A DNA stretch of 15,557 bases from CAYZIC01 sp964478335 (lineage in GTDB: Bacteria; Verrucomicrobiota; Kiritimatiellia; RFP12; DVOR01): NCBI GenBank assembly GCA_964478335.1, contig CAYZIC010000054.1:1-15557 (forward strand), written 5' to 3'. Under the pieces are notes generated by a model, which was given only the letters and a program-made list of their open reading frames with translations, was not told the DNA's origin and did no database searches. Of this stretch, positions 6,488 through 13,816 are shown one piece after another. Every line of letters begins with the position of its first letter. Position 1 is the stretch's first letter. Position numbers and translations under genes: made by a program.

Positions 6488-7541
6488 GATTAGGTACTCC
6501 ATCGGTGGCGGCTGCAAAATCCTCGAGGGCGTTTATTTTACGCGAGAGGATTGCAAGTCGGTTTGATGCTGATTGCACAGCAGATAAAGACTGATTGATG
6601 TTTTTCTCGATTTTGTCGAGCTCGGAATGATAAAGAGTCAAGTCATTCTTGACCTTGGTCAAGAGTTGCCAGACTTCTGATGATTTTTGTTGAATGGCAA
6701 GCGTCTTAAAGCCGACTTGCAAGGCATTGATGAGGGCCGATAGGGTCATTGGGCTTGCAACGAGGATGCGGTATTTGCGCTGGATCTCCTCGAGCCATTT
6801 GCCATGGCGTGCGACCTCGGCATAGAGCCCCTCTGTTGGCAAAAATAGAATACCAAAGTCGGTCGTATAGGGCGGGGCTAAATAGCGCGTCCGAATGGCA
6901 GATGCATCTGTACTCAATCGCACAAAGAGGCGCTTGGTGTAGGTGTCGATGAGACTCTCGTCATTGAGTTGATGTGCTTGTAAGAGGCGCTCGTAATCCT
7001 CGCGGGGGAACTTCGAGTCGATCGGCAAATAGACCGGCCCCGTATCTCCCCCGGGTAGCTTGATCGCATACTCGACCACACTCTTGGGGGCGTGGGGATT
7101 GGGGTGAACGTTTTGTTCAAATTGGCTAGGAGCCAAGATGTCGCCGAGGATTGCGCCGAGTTGGACTTCGCCCCAGGTGCCACGCGTCTTGACATTGCCC
7201 AAGAGTGCATTAAATTGATCGACCGAACCCGAGAGCCGGTCGACCTGATTGAGCCCGATACGTACCTCGGAGAGATGCTTCTCTACGACCTTAAAGCCCT
7301 CCTCAAAACGCGTGCGCATCGAGAGCTGGAGCTCTTCGCGTTGTTGCGAATTGAGCGAATTGTGCAATTGCAAGAGATCATTGAGACGGGCATTGAGGCG
7401 CGACTCGGTGAGCGAGAGCTCGTCTTGTTGCGCAGAGGGTAATTTGGTTAGACGCCCGAGCAACATCGCAATCAACCCAATGGCTACTCCTACTAATAGG
7501 AGTAGCACACCGAGTAAAATGACTGTGGGCTCGAGGGGCAT
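6480..7541 (-). CDS. rmuC: RmuC family protein (DNA recombination/limiting protein)
   Basis: 353 aa. RmuC proteins are inner-membrane-anchored, coiled-coil proteins with a nuclease-like core. E. coli rmuC was found through an effect on inverted-repeat recombination. Residues 6-28 form one N-terminal membrane helix, and about 36-110 are heptad-rich coiled coil. The conserved core is clear: VKTRGTWGEVQLG (117-129), VEYAIKLPGG (156-165), LPIDSKFPREDYERL (172-186) and ILFLPTEGLYAEVA (231-244). E157 and the D175-x-K177 pair are plausible PD-(D/E)xK-type nuclease residues. A second coiled coil fills about 300-340. It is shorter than E. coli RmuC, mainly in the N-terminal coiled coil and C-terminal tail. 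It starts 12 nt after icd, with no strong ribosome-binding site in the gap, and overlaps the methyltransferase start by 8 bp, so all three are probably co-transcribed. Confidence 0.92.
   Translation of the reverse strand: MPLEPTVILLGVLLLLVGVAIGLIAMLLGRLTKLPSAQQDELSLTESRLNARLNDLLQLHNSLNSQQREELQLSMRTRFEEGFKVVEKHLSEVRIGLNQVDRLSGSVDQFNALLGNVKTRGTWGEVQLGAILGDILAPSQFEQNVHPNPHAPKSVVEYAIKLPGGDTGPVYLPIDSKFPREDYERLLQAHQLNDESLIDTYTKRLFVRLSTDASAIRTRYLAPPYTTDFGILFLPTEGLYAEVARHGKWLEEIQRKYRILVASPMTLSALINALQVGFKTLAIQQKSSEVWQLLTKVKNDLTLYHSELDKIEKNINQSLSAVQSASNRLAILSRKINALEDFAAATDGVPNHA
6497..6500 (-). promoter_or_regulatory. Ribosome-binding site deciding the methyltransferase start
   Basis: Minus-strand GGAG lies inside the last codons of rmuC, 9 nt upstream of the ATG at 6487. 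The upstream ATGs at 6517 and 6502 have no comparable site. The protein family signature (NLTISCARG) begins shortly after the 6487 start. Confidence 0.6.
7483..7506. repeat. Perfect 10-bp inverted repeat inside the rmuC membrane-helix codons
   Basis: GCTACTCCTA (7483-7492), loop CTAA, TAGGAGTAGC (7497-7506). It lies 35-58 nt inside rmuC and encodes part of the hydrophobic LLLLVGVA stretch. No U-run follows on either strand, so it is not a standard terminator. It may be chance arising from Leu/Val/Gly codons, or it may tune icd-rmuC expression. Confidence 0.5.
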
Positions 7542-7553
7542 CGTTGGTCTGAC

Positions 7554-8819
7554 TTATTGCATGGCTGCGGCAAGGGCATTGCCGAATTCCGAGCACTTGA
7601 CCTCGGTCGCACCGTCCATCAAGCGGGCAAAGTCATAGGTCACCTGCTTGGAGGCGATCACCTTGTCCATTGCCTCGATCAATTTGTCGGCAGCCTCAGT
7701 CCAGCCCATAAAGCGGAACATCATCTCGCCAGAGAGGATCAAAGAGCCCGGGTTGACCTTGTCCAAGTTGGCATACTTAGGAGCCGTACCATGAGTCGCC
7801 TCAAAGACCGCCACGCCAGTGGTGTAGTTGATATTGCCACCAGGAGCGATACCGATACCACCCACGCAAGCGGCCAATGCGTCAGAGACGTAGTCGCCAT
7901 TGAGGTTGAGCGTCGCGATGACATCGTATTCTGCAGGGCGGGTCAAGATCTGCTGCAAGAATGCATCGCAGATGCAATCCTTGACGATGATTTCACGACC
8001 AGTCTTGGGGTTCTTAAAGCTGCACCAGGGACCCTTGTCAATCAGCTCTGCGCCGAATTCTTCGCGCACCAATTCGTAGCCCCAGTCACGGAATGCACCC
8101 TCGGTGAATTTCATGATATTGCCCTTGTGCACCAAGGTCACGCTCTTGCGATCATTGTCGATGGCATACTTCACCGCTGCGCGAATGAGGCGCTTTGAGC
8201 CATCATGAGAAACGGGCTTCACGCCGATGGAGGAGCATTCCGGGAAACGGATCTTCGTCACGCCCATTTCCTTGGTCAAGAAATCGACGACCTTTTGTGC
8301 TTCGGGTGTGCCAGCCATCCATTCCACGCCAGCGTAGATGTCCTCGGTGTTTTCACGAAAGATCACCATGTCGGTCAACTCCGGGTGGAGCACAGGCGAG
8401 GGGACGCCATTAAACCAGCGCACTGGGCGCAAGCAGACGTAGAGGTCGAGCATTTGGCGAAGGGCGACATTGAGCGAACGGATCCCGCCGCCGATAGGCG
8501 TGGTCAAAGGCCCCTTGATCGAAACGAGGTAATCTCGGCAAGCGGTTACCGTTTCGTCAGGCAACCAGGTGCCTTCGCCATAGACAGCGTTAGCCTTTTC
8601 CCCGGCAAAAACTTCCATCCAGGCGACCTTGCGTGTATCGCCATAAGCAGCCTTAACGGCGGCATTCCACGCAACCATTGCTGCCTTGGTAATGTCTGCA
8701 CCAATGCCATCACCCTCAATAAAGGGAATTACTGGCATGTTGGGCACGCAAAGCTTGCCATCATCACCCATTGTGATCTTTTCACCAAACGCCGGAACCT
8801 GAATCTTGTCATATGCCAT
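7554..8819 (-). CDS. icd: Isocitrate dehydrogenase, NADP-dependent (E. coli type)
   Basis: 421 aa. It oxidatively decarboxylates isocitrate to 2-oxoglutarate in the TCA cycle in the cytoplasm. Motifs follow the E. coli-type enzyme closely: FIEGDGIGADIT (33-44), the substrate/phosphorylation loop GGGIRSLNVALRQ with Ser115 (110-122), LRPVRW (130-135), the YAGVEW region (162-167), the metal-binding region LNGDYVSD (306-313) and HGTAPKYAN (343-351). K348-Y349 and the later Y395/R399 (TYDFARLMDG) are the positions that make the E. coli enzyme NADP-specific. Ser115 corresponds to the serine phosphorylated by AceK in enterics; no aceK is visible here. Length is normal. GAGG lies 9 nt before the ATG. 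It is the first gene of the minus-strand train, behind a good promoter, and rmuC starts 12 nt after its stop. Confidence 0.98.
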   Translation of the reverse strand: MAYDKIQVPAFGEKITMGDDGKLCVPNMPVIPFIEGDGIGADITKAAMVAWNAAVKAAYGDTRKVAWMEVFAGEKANAVYGEGTWLPDETVTACRDYLVSIKGPLTTPIGGGIRSLNVALRQMLDLYVCLRPVRWFNGVPSPVLHPELTDMVIFRENTEDIYAGVEWMAGTPEAQKVVDFLTKEMGVTKIRFPECSSIGVKPVSHDGSKRLIRAAVKYAIDNDRKSVTLVHKGNIMKFTEGAFRDWGYELVREEFGAELIDKGPWCSFKNPKTGREIIVKDCICDAFLQQILTRPAEYDVIATLNLNGDYVSDALAACVGGIGIAPGGNINYTTGVAVFEATHGTAPKYANLDKVNPGSLILSGEMMFRFMGWTEAADKLIEAMDKVIASKQVTYDFARLMDGATEVKCSEFGNALAAAMQ

Positions 8820-8873
8820 AACGATCTACCTCATTTAAAATAAACTATAAAGAACAACTTGAAATTGCCCCTT

Positions 8874-8903
8874 ATTATAGCGGAAAAGGTCGATAAAAAG
8901 CAA
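8874..8903 (-). promoter_or_regulatory. Sigma-70-type promoter of icd and its downstream genes
   Basis: On the minus strand there is a -35-like TTGCTT (8898-8903), an 18-nt spacer and a consensus -10 TATAAT (8874-8879). This would start transcription near 8867, giving an icd leader of about 48 nt. AGGGGCAAT (8864-8872) covers the predicted start. The same 9-mer recurs on the minus strand at 8973-8981. Confidence 0.6.
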
Positions 8904-9063
8904 GCCCAAAATAGCGTAAATCGTGAAAATTTCGAGTAGGCCGCACCCTCTGTCTGATCCGTTACAAGAGGTATTGCCCCTCACATTTGCGAGCCTAGCG
9001 AGCTAATCGGGTACAAAGCATCCCTTTTTGATGGTCTTCAGGCAGAATGGACAAAGATTGAGC

Positions 9064-9092
9064 TTGCAATTTGTGCACCATTATGCCATACT
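9064..9092 (+). promoter_or_regulatory. Candidate promoter of the secretin-ABC exporter operon
   Basis: TTGCAA (9064-9069), a 17-nt spacer and CATACT (9087-9092) preceded by TGC, which gives an extended -10. Transcription would start near 9099, about 40 nt before the secretin ATG. Confidence 0.4.
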
Positions 9093-9138
9093 TACGGCGT
9101 TCTATTATTACCTATTTCAAAATAAGAAAGTGTATCTA

Positions 9139-10392
9139 ATGCGTAATTCAATGTTGATGACCTTACTGTTGTGTGCCCCAATGATGCTCAGTGCCGCAGA
9201 TGTTGCCGCCCCCGCTGAAAACCCCACCGATGGTGGCTATGATCAGATGTTGGAGTCCTTTCTCAAAACCTCCGAGGAGAAAATGCAGACGCGCACGTAT
9301 CGTTGCCGTCACGTCTCGGCCGAAACGGTACGCCGCCTGCTCGAAAACTTTATCTCCCCAGCTGGTATCGTTGCTCGCAGTGATGAGGATGACTTTGTCG
9401 TGGTGAGCGATGTCGAGTCGCGCATGACGCAGATTGATGACATTGTCAAGCAAGCCGATCGCCCCGTGCCCCAAGTCCTTGTCGAAGCACGCATTGTGGA
9501 GTTTGAGCTGACCGATGACTTTGCTAAGGATGTCAAGCTCGGCTTCGCCAAAGCGGGCATCCCCAGCCAAGCAGGCTCTATCCTCGGCTCCATGGCAGGC
9601 GCTCCTGATCTCAGTAAGGAAACGGGTATCACTAAGCTCAATGGCGTTGGTGCCAATACCACTGGCGAATTGTGGTCGATGGTCGGTAATGATAAGACGA
9701 AGTTTTGGATGGCAATGAAGTATCTGCAGACTAAAAACTACGGCCGTCTGCTCTCTGCACCAAACTTGATCATTCGCCGCGGTGCCAATGGTAGCATCAA
9801 TACCGGTGAAAAGGTCCCAATCACAGTTGTGACAGGAACGGGCGATAATGCGATCAATTCGACGCGTTATGAGAATGTCGGTGTCAAGCTGACCGTCCAA
9901 CCGGTGATGATCTCTGGCGAACAGGTGCGTCTCAAGATCACCCCTGAGGCCTCGAGCGTGAATCGTTACCAAGAGGGCACTGGTGCTCCTTACATTAATA
10001 CGCGTTCGCTCACGACAGAAATGGAAATGACCAGTGGCGAATTGATCATCCTCGGCGGTCTCTTGCAAAATGAAAACCGCATGACCAAATACGAGGTGCC
10101 CTATCTCTCCAAGATCCCCTTGTTGGGGTGGTTCTTTAGGGGCGAGACCTCTAAGCTGAAGACTTCGCAGCTGGTCGTCTTTATCACCCCCTATATCTTG
10201 ACACCTGGCAATAAGGGTGAGCGCGATGCGATGCAGCGTGGCGTAGTCTCGGGTAAGGTGCGTGACAATGTGCGTGATGTTGAGCAAAATATGCGCCAAT
10301 CGATGCCCAATCTGTGGGAGCCGATGCCCAATCTCGATATCTTGACCTCTGATCAAAATCCTGTGTCTGCTGAACAAATTTTTGTAGAATAG
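9139..10392 (+). CDS. Small secretin (type II/III secretion-type outer-membrane channel)
   Basis: 417 aa from the ATG at 9139. Secretins form multimeric beta-barrel gates in the outer membrane. Signal peptide about 1-20 (MLMTLLLCAPMMLSAA). One N1-type ring domain, about 51-108 (RTYRCRHVSAETVRRLLENF ... VVVSDVESRMTQIDDIV). Secretin domain about 112-352, with VLVEARIVEFELTDD, LLSAPNLIIRRGANG, INTGEKVPI, GVKLTVQPV and the family signature VPYLSKIPLLGWFFRG (320-335). Residues about 353-417 form a tail with two PMPNL/MPNL motifs near the end. The usual N0 domain and extra N domains are missing, making it short for a GspD/PilQ-type secretin. It is followed 12 nt later by a MacA-like lipoprotein and then an ABC exporter. 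No T2SS, T3SS or pilus genes are visible. This context suggests it is the outer-membrane part of that exporter. The start was chosen for the signal peptide; the 37-codon upstream extension lacks one. Confidence 0.92.
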   Translation: MRNSMLMTLLLCAPMMLSAADVAAPAENPTDGGYDQMLESFLKTSEEKMQTRTYRCRHVSAETVRRLLENFISPAGIVARSDEDDFVVVSDVESRMTQIDDIVKQADRPVPQVLVEARIVEFELTDDFAKDVKLGFAKAGIPSQAGSILGSMAGAPDLSKETGITKLNGVGANTTGELWSMVGNDKTKFWMAMKYLQTKNYGRLLSAPNLIIRRGANGSINTGEKVPITVVTGTGDNAINSTRYENVGVKLTVQPVMISGEQVRLKITPEASSVNRYQEGTGAPYINTRSLTTEMEMTSGELIILGGLLQNENRMTKYEVPYLSKIPLLGWFFRGETSKLKTSQLVVFITPYILTPGNKGERDAMQRGVVSGKVRDNVRDVEQNMRQSMPNLWEPMPNLDILTSDQNPVSAEQIFVE

Positions 10393-10404
10393 ATAGGAGT
10401 GCAG

Positions 10405-11886
10405 ATGTCTATATTAACGTATTTCAAAGCCACCGCTTGTGGCCTCCTGTTGGCCCTGACGTTGTGTGGCTGTGGTCAAGGCGATTCAGCAGAAGCCCAG
10501 CGCACTGTCAATGACCGCACCTACATGGTCAAACGCGGCAACTTCGCCATCCCAATCCGTTTGCAAGGGGAACTCTCGTCGATCAAAGAGCATGAGTTTC
10601 GCTTTAACGTCTCCAAAGGCGGACGCAATTTGACCTTTACCTACGTCTTGCCTGACCGATCGGTCGTCAAAAAGGGTGATGTCGTCTTTCGCGTCTCCGA
10701 TGAATGGTTTATCAATGAACAGAAGCGCCTCGAGCAAGAGTTGCAAGATTCGATGCGCGATCGCGATCAAGCCGAGCAAGACTTGATGAGCCTGCGTAGC
10801 GAAATCACCTCTCAAGTGAAAAAGGTTGCCACCACCTTGCGCAATGCCCAAGAGGCCCTTACCAAGTACAATGCCCAAGAAGCACCTGACAAGAAGAAGC
10901 AATTGCTCAATACGATCAACGAAAAGGTCGTGGCGGTTGATTCCGCAGCCGCTGAGCTCTTTAAGGCGCAGCTGGACTTGACCGCGGCTTATTCCTCGGA
11001 TGATGAGAATGCCGTCGAGCTTGCCAAGAAGCGCATTGTCGAAAAGGAGAGCACCCTCGCCAATGCCGACAACAACCGTATGTCTGCGGTCGAATCGTTG
11101 CGTAACTTTCGTCGCTATGAGCACAAGAATAAGCTCGAAGCGCTACGTGAGTCTCTAAGCCAAGCGGCCTTGGGGGTCAAAAAAGAGATGGTGGGCATCC
11201 GAGTTAAGTTCGCAAAGAAAGAGATCGCCTTAGCCGCTTTTGACAAAAAGATCGAACGCTTCAACAAAGATCTCAAGATCATAAAGGAGATCTTTCCCAA
11301 GCTTGAGATGCGCGCACCCGTCGATGGTATGCTCTTCCTCAATAATGACTCTTGGCGTTATCGAGAAAATGGAGGTCTAAAGGCAGGTACTGAGGTCGAT
11401 CAAGGTGCTTTGCTTGCGAAGATTCCTGACTTGAGTAAGTTTTCTGTCGGGGTCAATGTGCCTGAAGAGTTTCGAGCATTGCTTAAAGAAGGCTTACCCG
11501 CCTACATTCGCACCAAAGCGGTACCCGATTTGGTTTTGGGGGGCAAGGTCAAGGAGATTGCCGGCGCATCACGCAACCTCGTGGAGTGGGACTCATCGAC
11601 GCCTAAAGTCTATGCTACCGAAATTTCTACAGACACCTCTGATTCACGTTTGACGCCAGGCATGTCTGTCAATGTCGAGATCCTCGCTGATGAGGTGAAA
11701 GACGCCTGCTTTGTGCCTATTGAAGCAGTCTACAATCGTGATGGCAAGACCATGGTCAAGCGATTGACTGCTGGATCTGATGCCGTTAAAGAGGTTGAGG
11801 TCTCATGCGCACGCTCATCGGTCGACTTTGTCGAGATTGACAAAGGCATCGAGCCAGGTGACATCATCCTCCTTAATCGGGAATAG
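10405..11886 (+). CDS. HlyD/MacA-like periplasmic adaptor lipoprotein of an ABC exporter
   Basis: 493 aa. Adaptors of this family link an inner-membrane transporter to an outer-membrane channel. N-terminal lipoprotein signal: hydrophobic CGLLLALTLCGC with the lipid-attachment Cys probably at 23 (LCGC; Cys at -2 is unusual). The first lipoyl half is about 60-98 (VVKKGDVVFRVSD). A very long charged helical/coiled-coil region, about 102-299, has breaks near 160 and 198. The second lipoyl half is about 301-340 (EMRAPVDGMLF ... VDQGALLAKIPD). A beta-barrel covers about 345-430 (RLTPGMSVNVEIL) and a membrane-proximal domain about 433-493. I see no RLS-like TolC-docking motif in the hairpin region. 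The ATG was chosen over the in-frame GTG at 10399 because TAGGAG (10394-10399) overlaps that GTG. The gene lies between the secretin and the ATPase, so it probably bridges secretin and permease. Confidence 0.88.
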   Translation: MSILTYFKATACGLLLALTLCGCGQGDSAEAQRTVNDRTYMVKRGNFAIPIRLQGELSSIKEHEFRFNVSKGGRNLTFTYVLPDRSVVKKGDVVFRVSDEWFINEQKRLEQELQDSMRDRDQAEQDLMSLRSEITSQVKKVATTLRNAQEALTKYNAQEAPDKKKQLLNTINEKVVAVDSAAAELFKAQLDLTAAYSSDDENAVELAKKRIVEKESTLANADNNRMSAVESLRNFRRYEHKNKLEALRESLSQAALGVKKEMVGIRVKFAKKEIALAAFDKKIERFNKDLKIIKEIFPKLEMRAPVDGMLFLNNDSWRYRENGGLKAGTEVDQGALLAKIPDLSKFSVGVNVPEEFRALLKEGLPAYIRTKAVPDLVLGGKVKEIAGASRNLVEWDSSTPKVYATEISTDTSDSRLTPGMSVNVEILADEVKDACFVPIEAVYNRDGKTMVKRLTAGSDAVKEVEVSCARSSVDFVEIDKGIEPGDIILLNRE

Positions 11887-11888
11887 TC

Positions 11889-12575
11889 ATGGCTGAAGAA
11901 CCACTCATCCAACTCAACCAATTGGCCCGTGAGTTTACCGCAGGCGGTTCGGTCATTCACGCCCTCTATCCGACCGACTTGACAATCAATCGTGGTGACT
12001 TTGTGACGATCATGGGTCCCTCAGGAGCAGGTAAGTCGACCCTGCTCAATATCTTTGGTCTGCTGATCCCGCCCAGCTCCGGATCTTATAGCCTCAATGG
12101 TGAGATTGTCTCCTCGCTCTCAGATAGTGCCACTTCTCACGCTCGAGGCCGACTTATGGGGATGGTCTTTCAATCTTTTAACCTCTTGCCGCACTTGACG
12201 CTCCTTGAGAATGTCAGCGTGCCCATGCAGTATGCCCGCATCCCCTATCATCAAATGAAAGCCCGCGCCAAAGAGGTCCTCGACCAAGTCGGCCTCGCAG
12301 GTCGCTATCATTCGCGCCCGACGCAGCTCTCAGGTGGACAATGCCAGCGTGTGGCAATCGCTCGCGCCTTGGCCAACAATGCCCCGCTCATCTTGGCCGA
12401 CGAACCGACCGGTAACCTCGACGAAAAGACCGGTAATGAGATTATGGAGATCTTTCAAGGACTTAGCCGAGAGAATAAAACCATCATCATGGTCACGCAC
12501 AACCCCAGCTACGAGAAGTATGCCACACGTGCGCTCTGGATTAAAGATGGCATTGTCACGGAGACCAAACGATGA
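11889..12575 (+). CDS. ABC transporter ATP-binding protein (MacB/LolD family)
   Basis: 228 aa. This is the cytoplasmic ATPase that powers the adjoining permease. Walker A GPSGAGKST (43-51), Q-loop Q95 (MVFQSFNLLPHLTLLENV), signature LSGGQCQRVAIARA (147-160, with Cys where Gln or Arg is common), Walker B LILADEPTGNLD (167-178) and H-loop His204 (VTHN). The sequence pattern and length are those of the MacB/LolD/FtsE branch, here as a separate protein rather than fused to the membrane part as in E. coli MacB. It starts 2 nt after the adaptor stop with only a weak GGGA upstream. Its stop overlaps the permease start by 4 bp (ATGA), so translation is probably coupled on both sides. LolCDE-type lipoprotein release is the alternative role. 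The neighbouring adaptor and secretin argue for export. Confidence 0.96.
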   Translation: MAEEPLIQLNQLAREFTAGGSVIHALYPTDLTINRGDFVTIMGPSGAGKSTLLNIFGLLIPPSSGSYSLNGEIVSSLSDSATSHARGRLMGMVFQSFNLLPHLTLLENVSVPMQYARIPYHQMKARAKEVLDQVGLAGRYHSRPTQLSGGQCQRVAIARALANNAPLILADEPTGNLDEKTGNEIMEIFQGLSRENKTIIMVTHNPSYEKYATRALWIKDGIVTETKR

Positions 12576-13816
12576 ACTTCTTTCAGTGGCTTTTTACCAT
12601 CTACTCGAGCTTGTCGAGACACATTGTGCGTTCTTTTTTGGCGGTGCTCGGCATCGTCTTGGGTATTGCGGCGGTGGTCGCCATGCTGGCCATCGGCGAA
12701 GGCGGCAAACGCGAAGCCATTCGCCAAATCTACGAGCAGGGTATCGACAATATCGTGTTGTCGAGTATTCCACCAGAGGAGAATAAAGAGAATAAGCACA
12801 CCGTAGACAACAATAATCGATTGCCACCTTATGGGATTGTGCAGCGTGACGTTGACCACATTGAGCTCTTTGACAATGTCGTCAAGAGTGTGCCATTTAA
12901 TGTTTTTGAAAAGTCCAAGCTTTACCATCAGGGTGAACCGCTCGACGTGCGTTTGGTGACGACGAGCCCCGACCTGTTGAGTTTGGTCCATTGTCAGATG
13001 GTGCGTGGACGATTTTTGGCCGACCGAGAGGAATTGACTGGATCGATCTCGTGTGTCTTGGGGGAAGCTGCCGCGCGCAAGATCTTTGGCTACGAGAATC
13101 CTTTAGGTAAGCAGGTTTTTGTTAATAATTCGACGCTAACGGTCGTGGGTATCTTGTCTAATCCCTCTAAACGCCTCTTGGTTGCAGATCTTGACCCAGA
13201 TAATACGTGCTTTGTCCATGTCTCCCATGAGCGCATCTTTAAGTTGCAACGTGATGCACGACGATGCGAATATCGACACATCTATTTTAAGGTACGCTCA
13301 ATTCCCCATGTGCCAGATACCGTAGGCCGTATCCGCACCTACTTAAATGCGACCCATCCAACCAATGATGTGACCGCAAGTGCGCCCTTTGAGCTACTCA
13401 ATGCCACCGCCAATACGAGCAAGCTCTTTACCATTATCTTGACCTCGATTGCGGCGATCTCCCTGCTTGTCGGCGGTATCGGTATCATGAATATCATGCT
13501 CGCCAATATCTACGAGAGGACTCGTGAAATCGGCGTACGCAGAGCGCTGGGTGCACGTAAGGTTGATATTATTTTGCAATTCTTAGGTGAATCGGTTATC
13601 CTAACCTCGGTAGGCGGTGGTTTGGGGGTCTTTTTTGGCTGGCTTAGTGCCTGGGCGGCTGTTCTGATCGCCGACAAGGTCATCTACGCAACCATCACAC
13701 CTGAATCAATCATCCTCGCACTTTCGGTGGCCATTGGCACTGGTCTCATCTTTGGCACTTACCCCGCGTGGAAAGCCGCCCAACTCGACCCGCTTACGGC
13801 ACTACGACATGAATAA
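12572..13816 (+). CDS. ABC transporter permease, MacB-like FtsX family
   Basis: 414 aa. Topology is that of MacB-type permeases: TM1 about 20-42 (SFLAVLGIVLGIAAVVAMLA), a large periplasmic core about 43-285, then TM2 about 286-310, TM3 about 338-362 and TM4 about 378-398. The FtsX-type C-terminal domain carries the familiar GGIGIMNIMLANIYERTREI and GVRRALGARKVDII stretches (301-334) and ends in the typical YPAWKAAQLDPLTALRHE. MacB-type transporters act as mechanotransmitters that expel substrates from the periplasm through an adaptor and an outer-membrane channel. The substrate cannot be told from the sequence. The start overlaps the ATPase stop (ATGA). The end overlaps the HD-domain gene by 8 bp. 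Confidence 0.96.
   Translation: MNFFQWLFTIYSSLSRHIVRSFLAVLGIVLGIAAVVAMLAIGEGGKREAIRQIYEQGIDNIVLSSIPPEENKENKHTVDNNNRLPPYGIVQRDVDHIELFDNVVKSVPFNVFEKSKLYHQGEPLDVRLVTTSPDLLSLVHCQMVRGRFLADREELTGSISCVLGEAAARKIFGYENPLGKQVFVNNSTLTVVGILSNPSKRLLVADLDPDNTCFVHVSHERIFKLQRDARRCEYRHIYFKVRSIPHVPDTVGRIRTYLNATHPTNDVTASAPFELLNATANTSKLFTIILTSIAAISLLVGGIGIMNIMLANIYERTREIGVRRALGARKVDIILQFLGESVILTSVGGGLGVFFGWLSAWAAVLIADKVIYATITPESIILALSVAIGTGLIFGTYPAWKAAQLDPLTALRHE

Larger units (their letters stand above)
8820..9138. other. 319-nt divergent promoter region between icd and the secretin operon
   Basis: No gene seen. It holds the icd promoter (8874-8903), the candidate secretin promoter (9064-9092), two copies of the 9-mer ATTGCCCCT (8864-8872 and 8973-8981) and a GCGAGC-CTA-GCGAGC direct repeat (about 8989-9003). 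A plus-strand in-frame extension of the secretin gene back to 9028 was judged untranslated leader, because the signal peptide begins at 9139. Confidence 0.6.

Noticed and set aside
6488..6517. Upstream ATG start for the RNA methyltransferase
   Set aside because: It would enlarge the overlap with rmuC to 38 bp and has no ribosome-binding site. The 6487 start has GGAG at 9 nt.
9028..9138. 37-codon N-terminal extension of the secretin
   Set aside because: The extension would bury the signal peptide that begins at 9139, and it overlaps the candidate promoter.
9163..10377. 404-codon open frame on the minus strand opposite the secretin gene
   Set aside because: It is antisense to a clear secretin and has no family motif or ribosome-binding site. 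Its length follows from the codon bias of the sense gene.
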